This document shows, piece by piece, positions 1 through 5,238 of a DNA stretch of 6,485 nucleotides (its first letter is position 1; each line of letters opens with the position of its first letter). The translations under genes were made by a program, and so were the position numbers. The notes under the pieces were generated by a model. That model was not told the DNA's origin and made no database searches. It was given only the letters and a program-made list of their open reading frames with translations. Source of the stretch: NAT127 sp041655035 (GTDB lineage Bacteria > Pseudomonadota > Gammaproteobacteria > Pseudomonadales > Porticoccaceae); NCBI GenBank assembly GCA_041655035.1, contig JBAZCN010000170.1:1-6485 (forward strand), given 5' to 3'.

Positions 1-154
1 CGCCGCCATGTCCCTGGGTATCGTCAACAAGTTCATGGAACCGATGGCGGGCGCGGTGCTGGCCAAGATTCTGATTCTTGTCTTCATCATTCTGTTTATC
101 CAAAAATGGCCCCGGGGATTGTTCGCCATCAAGGGCCGTTTCATCGAGGACTGA
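1..154 (+). CDS. urtB: Urea ABC transporter permease UrtB, C-terminal end (partial)
   Basis: The first 154 bases read open in one frame from base 2 to a TGA at 152-154, giving the last 50 residues of a protein whose start lies upstream. The fragment has a hydrophobic stretch (AKILILVFIILFI) followed by a basic tail containing QKWPRGLFAIKGR. A last membrane helix followed by a Q-K-x-P-R-G-L-F-x-x-K-G-R tail is what I recall for UrtB, a permease of the branched-chain amino acid (LivH) class. UrtB pairs with UrtC to form the inner-membrane urea pathway. The urtC start lies 2 nt after this stop, and urtD and urtE follow, which supports the name strongly. Regulation cannot be judged because the promoter lies outside the window. 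Confidence 0.88.
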   Translation, partial: AAMSLGIVNKFMEPMAGAVLAKILILVFIILFIQKWPRGLFAIKGRFIED

Positions 155-156
155 CC

Positions 157-1326
157 ATGGCGAGCCGAGGACCGTTGTTTCCACAGTTGTTTCCACAGTT
201 GTTTCCACCATTGCTGCAGGACAAATCCACCCGCTGGTTCCTGGGCACCCTGGGGGCGCTGGCGATCGTCATGCCGCTGCTCAACCTGCTGGCGCCGCCG
301 GATTCGCCCCTGCACGTGTCCACCTACACCATTACCCTGCTGGGCAAATACCTGAGCTACGCCCTGCTGGCCCTGGCGGTGGATTTGATCTGGGGCTACT
401 GCGGCATCCTGAGCCTCGGCCACGGGGCATTTTTCGCCCTCGGCGGCTACGCCATGGGGATGTACCTGATGCGCCAGATTGGCGATCGCGGCGTCTACGG
501 CGATCCGCTGCTGCCGGATTTCATGGTGTTTCTCAATTGGACGGAGCTGCCCTGGTTCTGGCACGGTTTCGACCAGTTCTGGTTCGCGGCGCTGATGATC
601 GTGCTGGTGCCCGGCGCCCTGGCCTTCGTGTTCGGCTGGCTGGCGTTTCGCTCGCGGGTCACCGGCGTCTACCTGTCCATCATCACCCAGGCGCTGACCT
701 ACGCGTTGATGCTGGCGTTCTTTCGCAACGAGATGGGTTTTGGCGGCAACAACGGGCTCACGGATTTCAAGGATCTGCTGGGATTCGATCTGCAGAACAA
801 CGGCACCCGCAATGCCCTGTTCGTGACCACCGCGCTGGTGCTCGCCCTTGCCTACATTTTTTGCAAGTGGCTGACCGCCTCCAAGTTTGGCCGGGTGCTG
901 GTGGCGGTGCGGGATGCCGAGAGCCGTACCCGCTTCATGGGTTACCGGGTCGAGCACTACAAGCTGTTCGTGTTCGTGGCCTCGGCGGCGATCGCCGGGA
1001 TTGCCGGCGCGCTCTACGTGCCCCAGGTGGGCATCATCAACCCCGGCGAATTCTCGCCGATCAATTCCATCGAAATCATCGTCTGGGTGGCCATTGGCGG
1101 CCGCGGCACCCTCTATGGCGCGGTGATCGGCGCCTTCCTGGTGAACTACGGCAAGACCTACTTCACCGCCGCGTTCCCTGAATTGTGGCTGTTCCTGCTG
1201 GGTGGGCTGTTCGTGGTCACGACCCTCTATCTGCCGCAGGGGGTCAGGGGGCTGCTTGCCGGTGGCACGGTGGCGCGCATCCGCGCCCGCCTGGCCCGGC
1301 TCAAAGCCAGCGGCGGGAGCGTCTGA
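157..1326 (+). CDS. urtC: Urea ABC transporter permease UrtC
   Basis: A 389-residue polytopic inner-membrane protein of the LivM class; with UrtB it forms the membrane channel of the ATP-driven urea importer. Hydrophobic segments lie at about residues 27-46, 57-105 (more than one helix), 143-165, 170-190, 221-238, 268-290, 305-330 and 343-360. The LivM-like block WGYCGILSLGHGAFFALGGY lies at 79-98. The cytoplasmic coupling loop that contacts the ATPases is at about 245-265 (GRVLVAVRDAESRTRFMGYR). I chose the ATG at 157 because GAGGA at 146-150 is correctly spaced and it starts 2 nt after the urtB stop. An in-frame ATG at 106 would overlap urtB by 49 nt and has no comparable ribosome site. The N-terminus is odd: residues 7-18 are LFPQLFPQLFPP, encoded by a 12-bp tandem repeat. 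The assignment is secure from the protein and from its urtB/urtD/urtE neighbours. Confidence 0.95.
   Translation: MASRGPLFPQLFPQLFPPLLQDKSTRWFLGTLGALAIVMPLLNLLAPPDSPLHVSTYTITLLGKYLSYALLALAVDLIWGYCGILSLGHGAFFALGGYAMGMYLMRQIGDRGVYGDPLLPDFMVFLNWTELPWFWHGFDQFWFAALMIVLVPGALAFVFGWLAFRSRVTGVYLSIITQALTYALMLAFFRNEMGFGGNNGLTDFKDLLGFDLQNNGTRNALFVTTALVLALAYIFCKWLTASKFGRVLVAVRDAESRTRFMGYRVEHYKLFVFVASAAIAGIAGALYVPQVGIINPGEFSPINSIEIIVWVAIGGRGTLYGAVIGAFLVNYGKTYFTAAFPELWLFLLGGLFVVTTLYLPQGVRGLLAGGTVARIRARLARLKASGGSV
174..209 (+). repeat. Three-copy 12-bp in-frame tandem repeat at the 5' end of urtC
   Basis: The unit GTTGTTTCCACA occurs at 174-185 and 186-197, and a third copy with one change (last base C) at 198-209. 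The period is a multiple of three, so each unit adds four residues (Leu-Phe-Pro-Gln) to the cytoplasmic N-terminus of UrtC without shifting the frame. The sequence directly shows the repeat; that copy number varies by slippage is inference. Confidence 0.93.
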
Positions 1327-1328
1327 CC

Positions 1329-2090
1329 ATGTTGACCACGATCTCGCTGCAGGAAAAAACCGTGCTCTACATGAGCGGAGTGACCAAAAGTTTCGACGGC
1401 TTCAAGGCCATCAACAATCTCAACCTGGTGATCAAGCCCGGCGAGCTGCGCGCCATCATTGGCCCCAACGGCGCGGGCAAGACCACGATGATGGACATCA
1501 TCACCGGCAGGACCCGCCCTGACCAGGGCGATGTCTACTTCCGCAACGAAGTGGACCTGACCCGCCACAGCGAGGCGGAAATCGCCAACATGGGAATCGG
1601 GCGCAAATTCCAGAAGCCCACGGTGATCGAGACGTTGAGCGTGTTCGACAACCTGGAGCTGGCCCTGGCGGGCAAGCGCCGGGTGCGGGACAGCCTGTTC
1701 TTTGCACTGTCCGGATCCGGTCGCGCCCGCATCGACGAGGTGTTCGATATCATTGGCCTCGGGCCGCGGCGCGACCTGCTGGCAGGGGCGCTCGCCCACG
1801 GCGAAAAGCAGCGCCTCGAGATCGGCATGTTGCTGGCGCAGAACCCCGAACTGCTGCTGATCGACGAGCCGGCGGCGGGGATGACCGACGAAGAGACCGC
1901 GCAGCTCGCCGCCCTGCTGAAGAGTATCGCCGGGGAACACTCGGTGGTGGTGGTGGAGCACGACATGGATTTTGTGCGCTCCCTCGAGTCCACCGTCACC
2001 GTACTCCACGAGGGCTCGGTGCTGGCGGAGGGACCGCTGGACAAGGTGCAGAATAACGAGCGGGTCATCGAAGTGTATCTGGGGCGCTAA
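1329..2090 (+). CDS. urtD: Urea ABC transporter ATP-binding protein UrtD
   Basis: A 253-residue cytoplasmic ATPase of the LivG class that, with UrtE, powers urea import through UrtB/UrtC. Walker A is GPNGAGKT at 45-52, the Q-loop glutamine is Q95 (FQKP), the signature is LAHGEKQRLEIG at 155-166, Walker B is LLLIDEP at 175-181, and the switch histidine is H211 in VVVEHDMDFV. The DEPAAGMTDEET stretch after Walker B is typical of UrtD and separates it from general LivG proteins. The start at 1329 follows the urtC stop by 2 nt and has GGGAG at 1315-1319; longer in-frame starts run back into urtC. One oddity is that the usual serine of the ABC signature is alanine (A156) and the glutamine is glutamate (E159). 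The length is normal for the family. Confidence 0.95.
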   Translation: MLTTISLQEKTVLYMSGVTKSFDGFKAINNLNLVIKPGELRAIIGPNGAGKTTMMDIITGRTRPDQGDVYFRNEVDLTRHSEAEIANMGIGRKFQKPTVIETLSVFDNLELALAGKRRVRDSLFFALSGSGRARIDEVFDIIGLGPRRDLLAGALAHGEKQRLEIGMLLAQNPELLLIDEPAAGMTDEETAQLAALLKSIAGEHSVVVVEHDMDFVRSLESTVTVLHEGSVLAEGPLDKVQNNERVIEVYLGR

Positions 2091-2092
2091 CC

Positions 2093-2788
2093 ATGCTTGA
2101 AGTGAACAATGTCGACCTCTATTACGGCGCCAGCCAGGCCCTCAAGGATGTCAGCCTCCGCGCTGAGAAAGGCAGCGTGACCTGTGTGCTCGGCCGCAAC
2201 GGGGTTGGCAAGACCTCGCTGCTCAACGCCATTGCCGGACATCAGGCCATCGCCGGCGGGGATATCCTCTGGGAGGGGCGCTCCATCGTCGCCATGGCGC
2301 CGCACCAGCGGGCCCGCTCCGGTATCGCCTGCGTGCCCCAGGGGCGCGAGATTTTTTCCCAGCTGACGGTGCTGGAAAATCTCAAGACCGGGTTCAATTG
2401 CCTGCCGCGAGGGGAGCGCTTCATCGACAACGAAATCTATTTTCTGTTTCCGGTGCTCAAGGAAATGCTCCACCGCCGGGGCGGCGACCTGTCGGGAGGC
2501 CAGCAGCAGCAACTGGCCATTGCCCGGGCGCTGGTGACCAATCCCCGGCTGTTGCTGCTGGATGAGCCCACGGAAGGTATTCAGCCCTCCATCATCAAGG
2601 ATATCCAGCGGGTGATCGAGAGCCTGCGCAAGCGCGGCGACATGGCGGTGGTGCTGGTGGAACAGTACTTCGAATTCGCCCGGGATCTCGCCGACAGCTA
2701 TGTGGTGATGGACCGCGGTACGGTGGCCCTGGCCGGTCGCGGCGACGCCATGGACGAACAGAAGGTCAGGGCGATGATGAGTGTGTAA
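2093..2788 (+). CDS. urtE: Urea ABC transporter ATP-binding protein UrtE
   Basis: A 231-residue cytoplasmic ATPase of the LivF class, partner of UrtD. Walker A is GRNGVGKT at 34-41, the Q-loop is VPQGREIF around Q83, the signature is LSGGQQQQLAIARAL at 133-147, and Walker B is LLLLDEP at 153-159 followed by TEGIQPSII, a stretch characteristic of UrtE. The switch position after Walker B reads VEQYFEFA, with Gln (Q191) in place of His; this is the usual LivF/UrtE state and not damage. The start codon lies 2 nt after the urtD stop. The upstream ribosome site is weak (GGGG at 2081-2084), so translation may be coupled to urtD. This is the last gene of the urt cluster seen here; what follows is unrelated and is preceded by an inverted repeat. 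Confidence 0.95.
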   Translation: MLEVNNVDLYYGASQALKDVSLRAEKGSVTCVLGRNGVGKTSLLNAIAGHQAIAGGDILWEGRSIVAMAPHQRARSGIACVPQGREIFSQLTVLENLKTGFNCLPRGERFIDNEIYFLFPVLKEMLHRRGGDLSGGQQQQLAIARALVTNPRLLLLDEPTEGIQPSIIKDIQRVIESLRKRGDMAVVLVEQYFEFARDLADSYVVMDRGTVALAGRGDAMDEQKVRAMMSV

Positions 2789-2847
2789 CAGGATCGCCGC
2801 GCAACGCCGACTGTTGCGGCGCTGCGCCAATCTCCTGTTAAAATTTT
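2786..2847 (+). terminator. Compound inverted repeat after urtE, possible weak terminator
   Basis: The 8-base arm TAACAGGA (2786-2793, beginning with the urtE stop codon) is exactly complementary to TCCTGTTA (2833-2840). Nested within it, CGCCGC (2795-2800) pairs with GCGGCG (2816-2821), and AAC (2803-2805) with GTT (2813-2815), leaving GC bulged and a 7-nt loop. The outer arm is followed by AAATTTT, with only four T residues. The pairing is seen directly. Its role as terminator or mRNA-end protector is inference, weakened by the unpaired spacer at 2822-2832 and the short T-run. Confidence 0.45.
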
Positions 2848-2875
2848 CCGGTTTCCCATGTATTGGTTATTGCCC

Positions 2876-3862
2876 ATGAACAAAGTCATTGCCGCTGTGG
2901 CGTTATGCGCCCTGTTTGCCCCGCTGCCTTCGCTGGCCGAGGAGCTGATCATCGCCGCCGAGGCGCGCCATACCGTCACCCCCGAGCAGATGAGCCAGTC
3001 GGTGGAGCGGCTGGTGGTCGGCGACAACGCCGTGATCGACTTCGCCGCCGGCGTCACCCATTGGGAGCTGCTCGCCCGCGACGCCACCATCGGCCACGGT
3101 GTGGTCATCGATGCCCGCGGCGTGGATGGCGTCAGCGGTGGCGATGGCGCCTCCTACGAGCAACCCGCCGATGCCTGCCGCGCTGGCAAGAACGGCGTCA
3201 GCGGTGAGCCCGGCGCCCCGGGGGAGCGAGGCGTCGACATCTACCTGGGGCTCGACGCCCACCGCATCGGCGGTCTTGAAATCCGCGCCGATGGCGGCGC
3301 CGGTGGCGCCGGGGGCGCCGGCGGCAAGGGCCAGGACGGCGGCAAGATTCTCAACTGCAATCCCGCCAACGGCGGCAATGGCGGTGGCGGCGGCGATGGC
3401 GGTGCCGGTGGCGGTGGCGCCAATGTGGTGGTCAGCGTCAATCCTCTCGATGCCGATGTGGCGATTGGCGCCCTGACCGCGGGTGTGCGGGTTTCGGTCA
3501 AGCCCGGAAAGGGCGGCAAGGCCGGCGGAGGTGGTGACGGCGGCGCCGGCTCCGAGGGCCAGTACATCAAGATGCGAACCCTGACGGGCAGCCAGAAGTG
3601 GGTCGCCGGTGGCCGTTCAGGTCGCAGCGGCGCCCCGGGTGGAGACGGCGAGGAAGGGCAATACGGCCAGGTGTTCGTCGGCGGCCAGTTCACTGGGTTC
3701 CAGCCACAGAACACCGCCCCTGGCGGCTTCGATGGTTTCAACAGTTATCGCCCTGCGGCGCCGGGCGCCGCCGAGCGGGAGGCTGCGGCGGAGGAGATTC
3801 GTCTGCTGCGGGAACAGCTCAAGGCTTTGCAGGATCGAATGGAGAAGCTGGAAAAGCCATAG
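2876..3862 (+). CDS. Exported glycine-rich, collagen-like protein with C-terminal coiled coil (function unknown)
   Basis: A 328-residue protein I cannot assign to a characterised family. Residues 1-21 (MNKVIAAVALCALFAPLPSLA, then EE) form a good Sec signal peptide with no lipobox. Residues 22-83 lack the Gly bias and have alternating hydrophobics, compatible with beta structure. Glycine-rich blocks follow at about 84-119 (with a short collagen-like Gly-X-Y run, GEPGAPGERG), 132-183 (mostly GGAGG/GGNGG/GGDGG), 210-228 and 245-266, separated by short beta-like stretches such as ANVVVSVNPLDADVAIGAL. Cysteines occur at 101 and 161 of the mature part. Residues 298-328 are charged and leucine-spaced (EEIRLLREQLKALQDRMEKLEK), a likely coiled coil that could trimerise. 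A start at 2858 would add MYWLLP; neither start has a clear ribosome site, and I preferred 2876 for its standard signal-peptide N-region. It is probably periplasmic, outer-membrane-associated or secreted. It stands alone between an inverted repeat and a strong terminator. Confidence 0.8.
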   Translation: MNKVIAAVALCALFAPLPSLAEELIIAAEARHTVTPEQMSQSVERLVVGDNAVIDFAAGVTHWELLARDATIGHGVVIDARGVDGVSGGDGASYEQPADACRAGKNGVSGEPGAPGERGVDIYLGLDAHRIGGLEIRADGGAGGAGGAGGKGQDGGKILNCNPANGGNGGGGGDGGAGGGGANVVVSVNPLDADVAIGALTAGVRVSVKPGKGGKAGGGGDGGAGSEGQYIKMRTLTGSQKWVAGGRSGRSGAPGGDGEEGQYGQVFVGGQFTGFQPQNTAPGGFDGFNSYRPAAPGAAEREAAAEEIRLLREQLKALQDRMEKLEKP

Positions 3863-3884
3863 TCCATCGCTCGCAGTACTTGAG

Positions 3885-3910
3885 AAGCGCCCAAAAAGGG
3901 CGCTTTTTTT
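3885..3910 (+). terminator. Rho-independent terminator after the glycine-rich gene
   Basis: AAGCGCCC (3885-3892) pairs perfectly with GGGCGCTT (3898-3905) around an AAAAA loop, and the run of T extends from 3904 to 3910. It starts 22 nt after the stop codon at 3860-3862. It insulates the downstream nitrogen-regulated operon from read-through. Confidence 0.93.
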
Positions 3911-3927
3911 GTCTCTGCGGCCCGCCA

Positions 3928-3944
3928 TGCACCATGACGGTGCG
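3928..3944 (+). promoter_or_regulatory. Probable NtrC (NRI) binding site
   Basis: TGCACC-ATGAC-GGTGCG is a palindrome with 5-base perfect arms (GCACC/GGTGC) and a 5-nt spacer. It matches the enteric NtrC consensus TGCACC-N5-GGTGCA at every defined position except the last. Its centre (3936) is about 139 nt upstream of the start site predicted from the sigma-54 element at 4049-4064, a normal enhancer distance. No good second copy was found between it and the promoter, whereas NtrC enhancers are often paired. The match is seen; binding is inferred. Confidence 0.75.
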
Positions 3945-4006
3945 CTACTGGGCCGCGGTCGCGGCAATTTCTCGGCGCCCCGGCGGCAGTGGCCGGCAGA
4001 GAGCGA

Positions 4007-4048
4007 ACTTATCACTTAAGACTATGAAAAATATAGGGTAAAAAGATA
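4007..4048 (+). promoter_or_regulatory. A/T-rich stretch between enhancer and promoter, possible bend site
   Basis: This stretch is strikingly A/T-rich within GC-rich DNA and carries two A5 tracts at 4027-4031 and 4040-4044. In sigma-54 promoters the DNA between activator site and promoter is often bent, by IHF or intrinsically, so this is a reasonable place for such bending. I could not find a full IHF consensus. TTATCA (4009-4014) and TATAGG (4032-4037), 17 nt apart, also resemble a poor sigma-70 promoter (4/6 matches each). Low confidence in any specific role. Confidence 0.3.
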
Positions 4049-4064
4049 TGGCATCGGTTTTGCT
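4049..4064 (+). promoter_or_regulatory. Sigma-54 (RpoN) -24/-12 promoter for the barrel gene-glnK-amtB operon
   Basis: TGGCATCGGTTTTGCT matches the sigma-54 consensus TGGCACG-N4-TTGCW, with the invariant GG and GC at the correct spacing and differences only at two less critical positions (C to T, G to C). It predicts a transcript start near 4075 and a leader of about 70 nt before the ATG at 4145. Together with the upstream NtrC palindrome and the downstream glnK-amtB genes this is a coherent nitrogen-limitation promoter. Confidence 0.82.
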
Positions 4065-4084
4065 GTGTGATGTTTGTCAAACGC

Positions 4085-4102
4085 TCGTGGTGTGGTCCAC
4101 GA
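4085..4102 (+). other. Small hairpin in the 5' leader of the barrel gene mRNA
   Basis: TCGTGG (4085-4090) and CCACGA (4097-4102) are perfectly complementary around a 6-nt loop, within the leader predicted from the sigma-54 promoter. A shorter repeat, GTTTG-T-CAAAC, lies just before it at 4072-4082, at the expected transcript start. The hairpin does not cover the ribosome site at 4133-4139, so it is more likely to affect stability than translation start. Function is inference. Confidence 0.35.
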
Positions 4103-4144
4103 ACCGATTTTGCAGACACAACACAATGAAACGAGGAGAAACCG

Positions 4145-4795
4145 ATGAAATTAACCAAGAGAGCAGCAGGCGGTTCGGTGGCAGCCGTGGTTCTGGCGGC
4201 GGGCCTGACGGTGTCGGGCAACGCTTCGGCGGCCCCTGAAGTGTCCGCCTCGGCAGCCGTGGCGAGCACTTATCTGTGGCGTGGTTACGATCTTGGCTCC
4301 GGCACGCCCGCCGTCTCCGGCGACCTGTCGGTCAGTGCCGGCGGCGCCTATGCCGGGATCTGGGGAACGTCCGGGGATACCGACACCGGCACCGAGTACG
4401 ACCTGTATGCGGGTTACGGCATCGAGCTGGGTGGTTTTACCATCGATCTCAGTGTCTGGAACTACAACTACCCGACCGGCCCGAGCGAGATCGATGCCAC
4501 CGACCTCTCGGAGGTGATTCTGTCGCTGGGCTACGGCCCCTTCACCTTCTCTTATTACGACAACGTGGCCGGCAACTCCGGCTATGAGTACTACACCATT
4601 GGCGCGGCGTTTGGCCAGTTCGCCGTCAACGTCGGCAAGCACGATAACGCCAGCGGTGATGACCCTGTCCATATCGACCTGACCTACGCCTACAACGATA
4701 ACCTGAGCTTCACCTTGAGCCAGTTCGTCGCCGACGAAACTGATGATGACGACCTGAAATTCGTCGTTTCCTACAGCATCCCGATTGCTGACTGA
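4145..4795 (+). CDS. TIGR02001/Gcw_chp (TorF-type) putative outer-membrane porin
   Basis: A 216-residue exported protein. Residues 1-29 form a Sec signal peptide (basic start, hydrophobic core AAVVLAAGLTV, cleavage after NASA or one residue later). The mature part opens with VSASAAVASTYLWRGYDLGSGTPAVSG, the S-x-Y-x-x-R-G-x-x-x family hallmark of TIGR02001/PF09694 (Gcw_chp), proteins annotated as putative porins. The rest is a run of alternating aromatic/small residues with Gly turns (YDLYAGYGIELGGFTIDLSVW, FTFSYYDNVAG, VHIDLTYAYNDNLSFTLSQF), as expected for a small transmembrane beta barrel. Many Asp residues give an acidic protein. It does not end in the classical terminal Phe (ends IPIAD). 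GAGGAGA at 4133-4139 fixes the start. It is the first gene behind a sigma-54 promoter and precedes glnK-amtB, so a role in outer-membrane passage of ammonium or another nitrogen source is plausible but unproven. Confidence 0.85.
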   Translation: MKLTKRAAGGSVAAVVLAAGLTVSGNASAAPEVSASAAVASTYLWRGYDLGSGTPAVSGDLSVSAGGAYAGIWGTSGDTDTGTEYDLYAGYGIELGGFTIDLSVWNYNYPTGPSEIDATDLSEVILSLGYGPFTFSYYDNVAGNSGYEYYTIGAAFGQFAVNVGKHDNASGDDPVHIDLTYAYNDNLSFTLSQFVADETDDDDLKFVVSYSIPIAD

Positions 4796-4805
4796 CCTGG
4801 CAGCG

Positions 4806-4836
4806 CAGCCGTTGGGCGGGTTGCGCCCAACGGCTG
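4806..4836 (+). other. Perfect 13-bp stem-loop between barrel gene and glnK
   Basis: CAGCCGTTGGGCG (4806-4818) is exactly complementary to CGCCCAACGGCTG (4824-4836) with a 5-nt loop GGTTG. No T-run follows on either strand, so it is not a normal intrinsic terminator. Located 10 nt after the barrel gene's stop and 25 nt before the glnK start, it probably protects the 3' end of a processed upstream message or sets relative expression of the genes. The structure is seen; the function is inferred. Confidence 0.8.
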
Positions 4837-4861
4837 AAACCACAAACGATAGGAGAGACCT

Positions 4862-5200
4862 ATGAAAATGATCACAGCGGTGATCAAACCCTTCAAGCTC
4901 GACGATGTACGCGAAACCCTTGCCGGAATCGGTGTCCAGGGCGTCACGGTGACGGAGGTGAAAGGGTTTGGCCGGCAAAAAGGGCATACCGAACTTTATC
5001 GCGGTGCTGAGTACGTGGTTGATTTTCTGCCCAAGGTGAAGATCGAGGTGGCACTTCCCGAGAGCATGGTGGAAGGCGCGGTCGAGGCAATACTCAACGC
5101 CGCGCGCACCGGCAAGATCGGCGATGGCAAGATCTTCATCTCCGACCTGCAGGAAGTCATCCGGATCCGCACCGGTGAAACCGGCGATGAAGCGATATAA
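4862..5200 (+). CDS. glnK: PII nitrogen regulatory protein GlnK
   Basis: A 112-residue PII protein of standard length, a cytoplasmic trimer that senses 2-oxoglutarate, ATP/ADP and glutamine status. The T-loop at about 37-55 contains the signature YRGAEY at 46-51, with Tyr51, the uridylylation site used by GlnD, intact. Gln39 and Lys58, which help bind 2-oxoglutarate, are present. The B-loop signature TGKIGDGKIFI is at 83-93, and the C-terminal RIRTGE arginines (R101, R103) contact nucleotide phosphates. The start has AGGAG at 4851-4855 with ideal spacing. It is called GlnK rather than GlnB because amtB follows 38 nt downstream; the sequence alone does not separate the two paralogues. In this role unmodified GlnK docks on AmtB and closes it when nitrogen is plentiful. 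Expression is probably from the sigma-54 promoter before the barrel gene. Confidence 0.96.
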   Translation: MKMITAVIKPFKLDDVRETLAGIGVQGVTVTEVKGFGRQKGHTELYRGAEYVVDFLPKVKIEVALPESMVEGAVEAILNAARTGKIGDGKIFISDLQEVIRIRTGETGDEAI

Positions 5201-5238
5201 CAGCAACCGCACACTAAATGCCTGATTGGGAGTTCACT

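Noticed and set aside
177..197. Two GTTTCCACA 9-mers resembling DnaA boxes
   Set aside because: Each has one mismatch, they arise only from the tandem coding repeat, and no origin-like A/T-rich region or origin genes are nearby.
2640..2690. Missing switch histidine in UrtE (Gln at residue 191)
   Set aside because: Gln at this position is normal in the LivF/UrtE family, so it is not a defect.
3241..3741. Proline-rich minus-strand frame opposite the glycine-rich gene
   Set aside because: Pro codons (CCN) are the reverse complement of the Gly codons (GGN) of the real gene; no ribosome site or signal.
3952..3965. GCCGCG-GT-CGCGGC inverted repeat downstream of the NtrC site
   Set aside because: A short GC-only palindrome with a 2-nt centre is expected by chance in this composition and matches no operator I recognise.
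4074..4102. TTGTCA resembling a sigma-70 -35 element upstream of the barrel gene
   Set aside because: No -10-like hexamer occurs 16-18 nt downstream; the area is occupied by the leader hairpin.
4048..4239. 63-codon plus-strand frame starting inside the sigma-54 element
   Set aside because: Its start lies within the promoter core and it runs out of frame into the barrel gene; it would not be on the predicted transcript from its first codon.
4151..5212. 353-codon minus-strand frame opposite the barrel gene and glnK
   Set aside because: It spans two well-supported genes and the perfect hairpin between them, has no family resemblance, and is explained by GC-rich codon bias.
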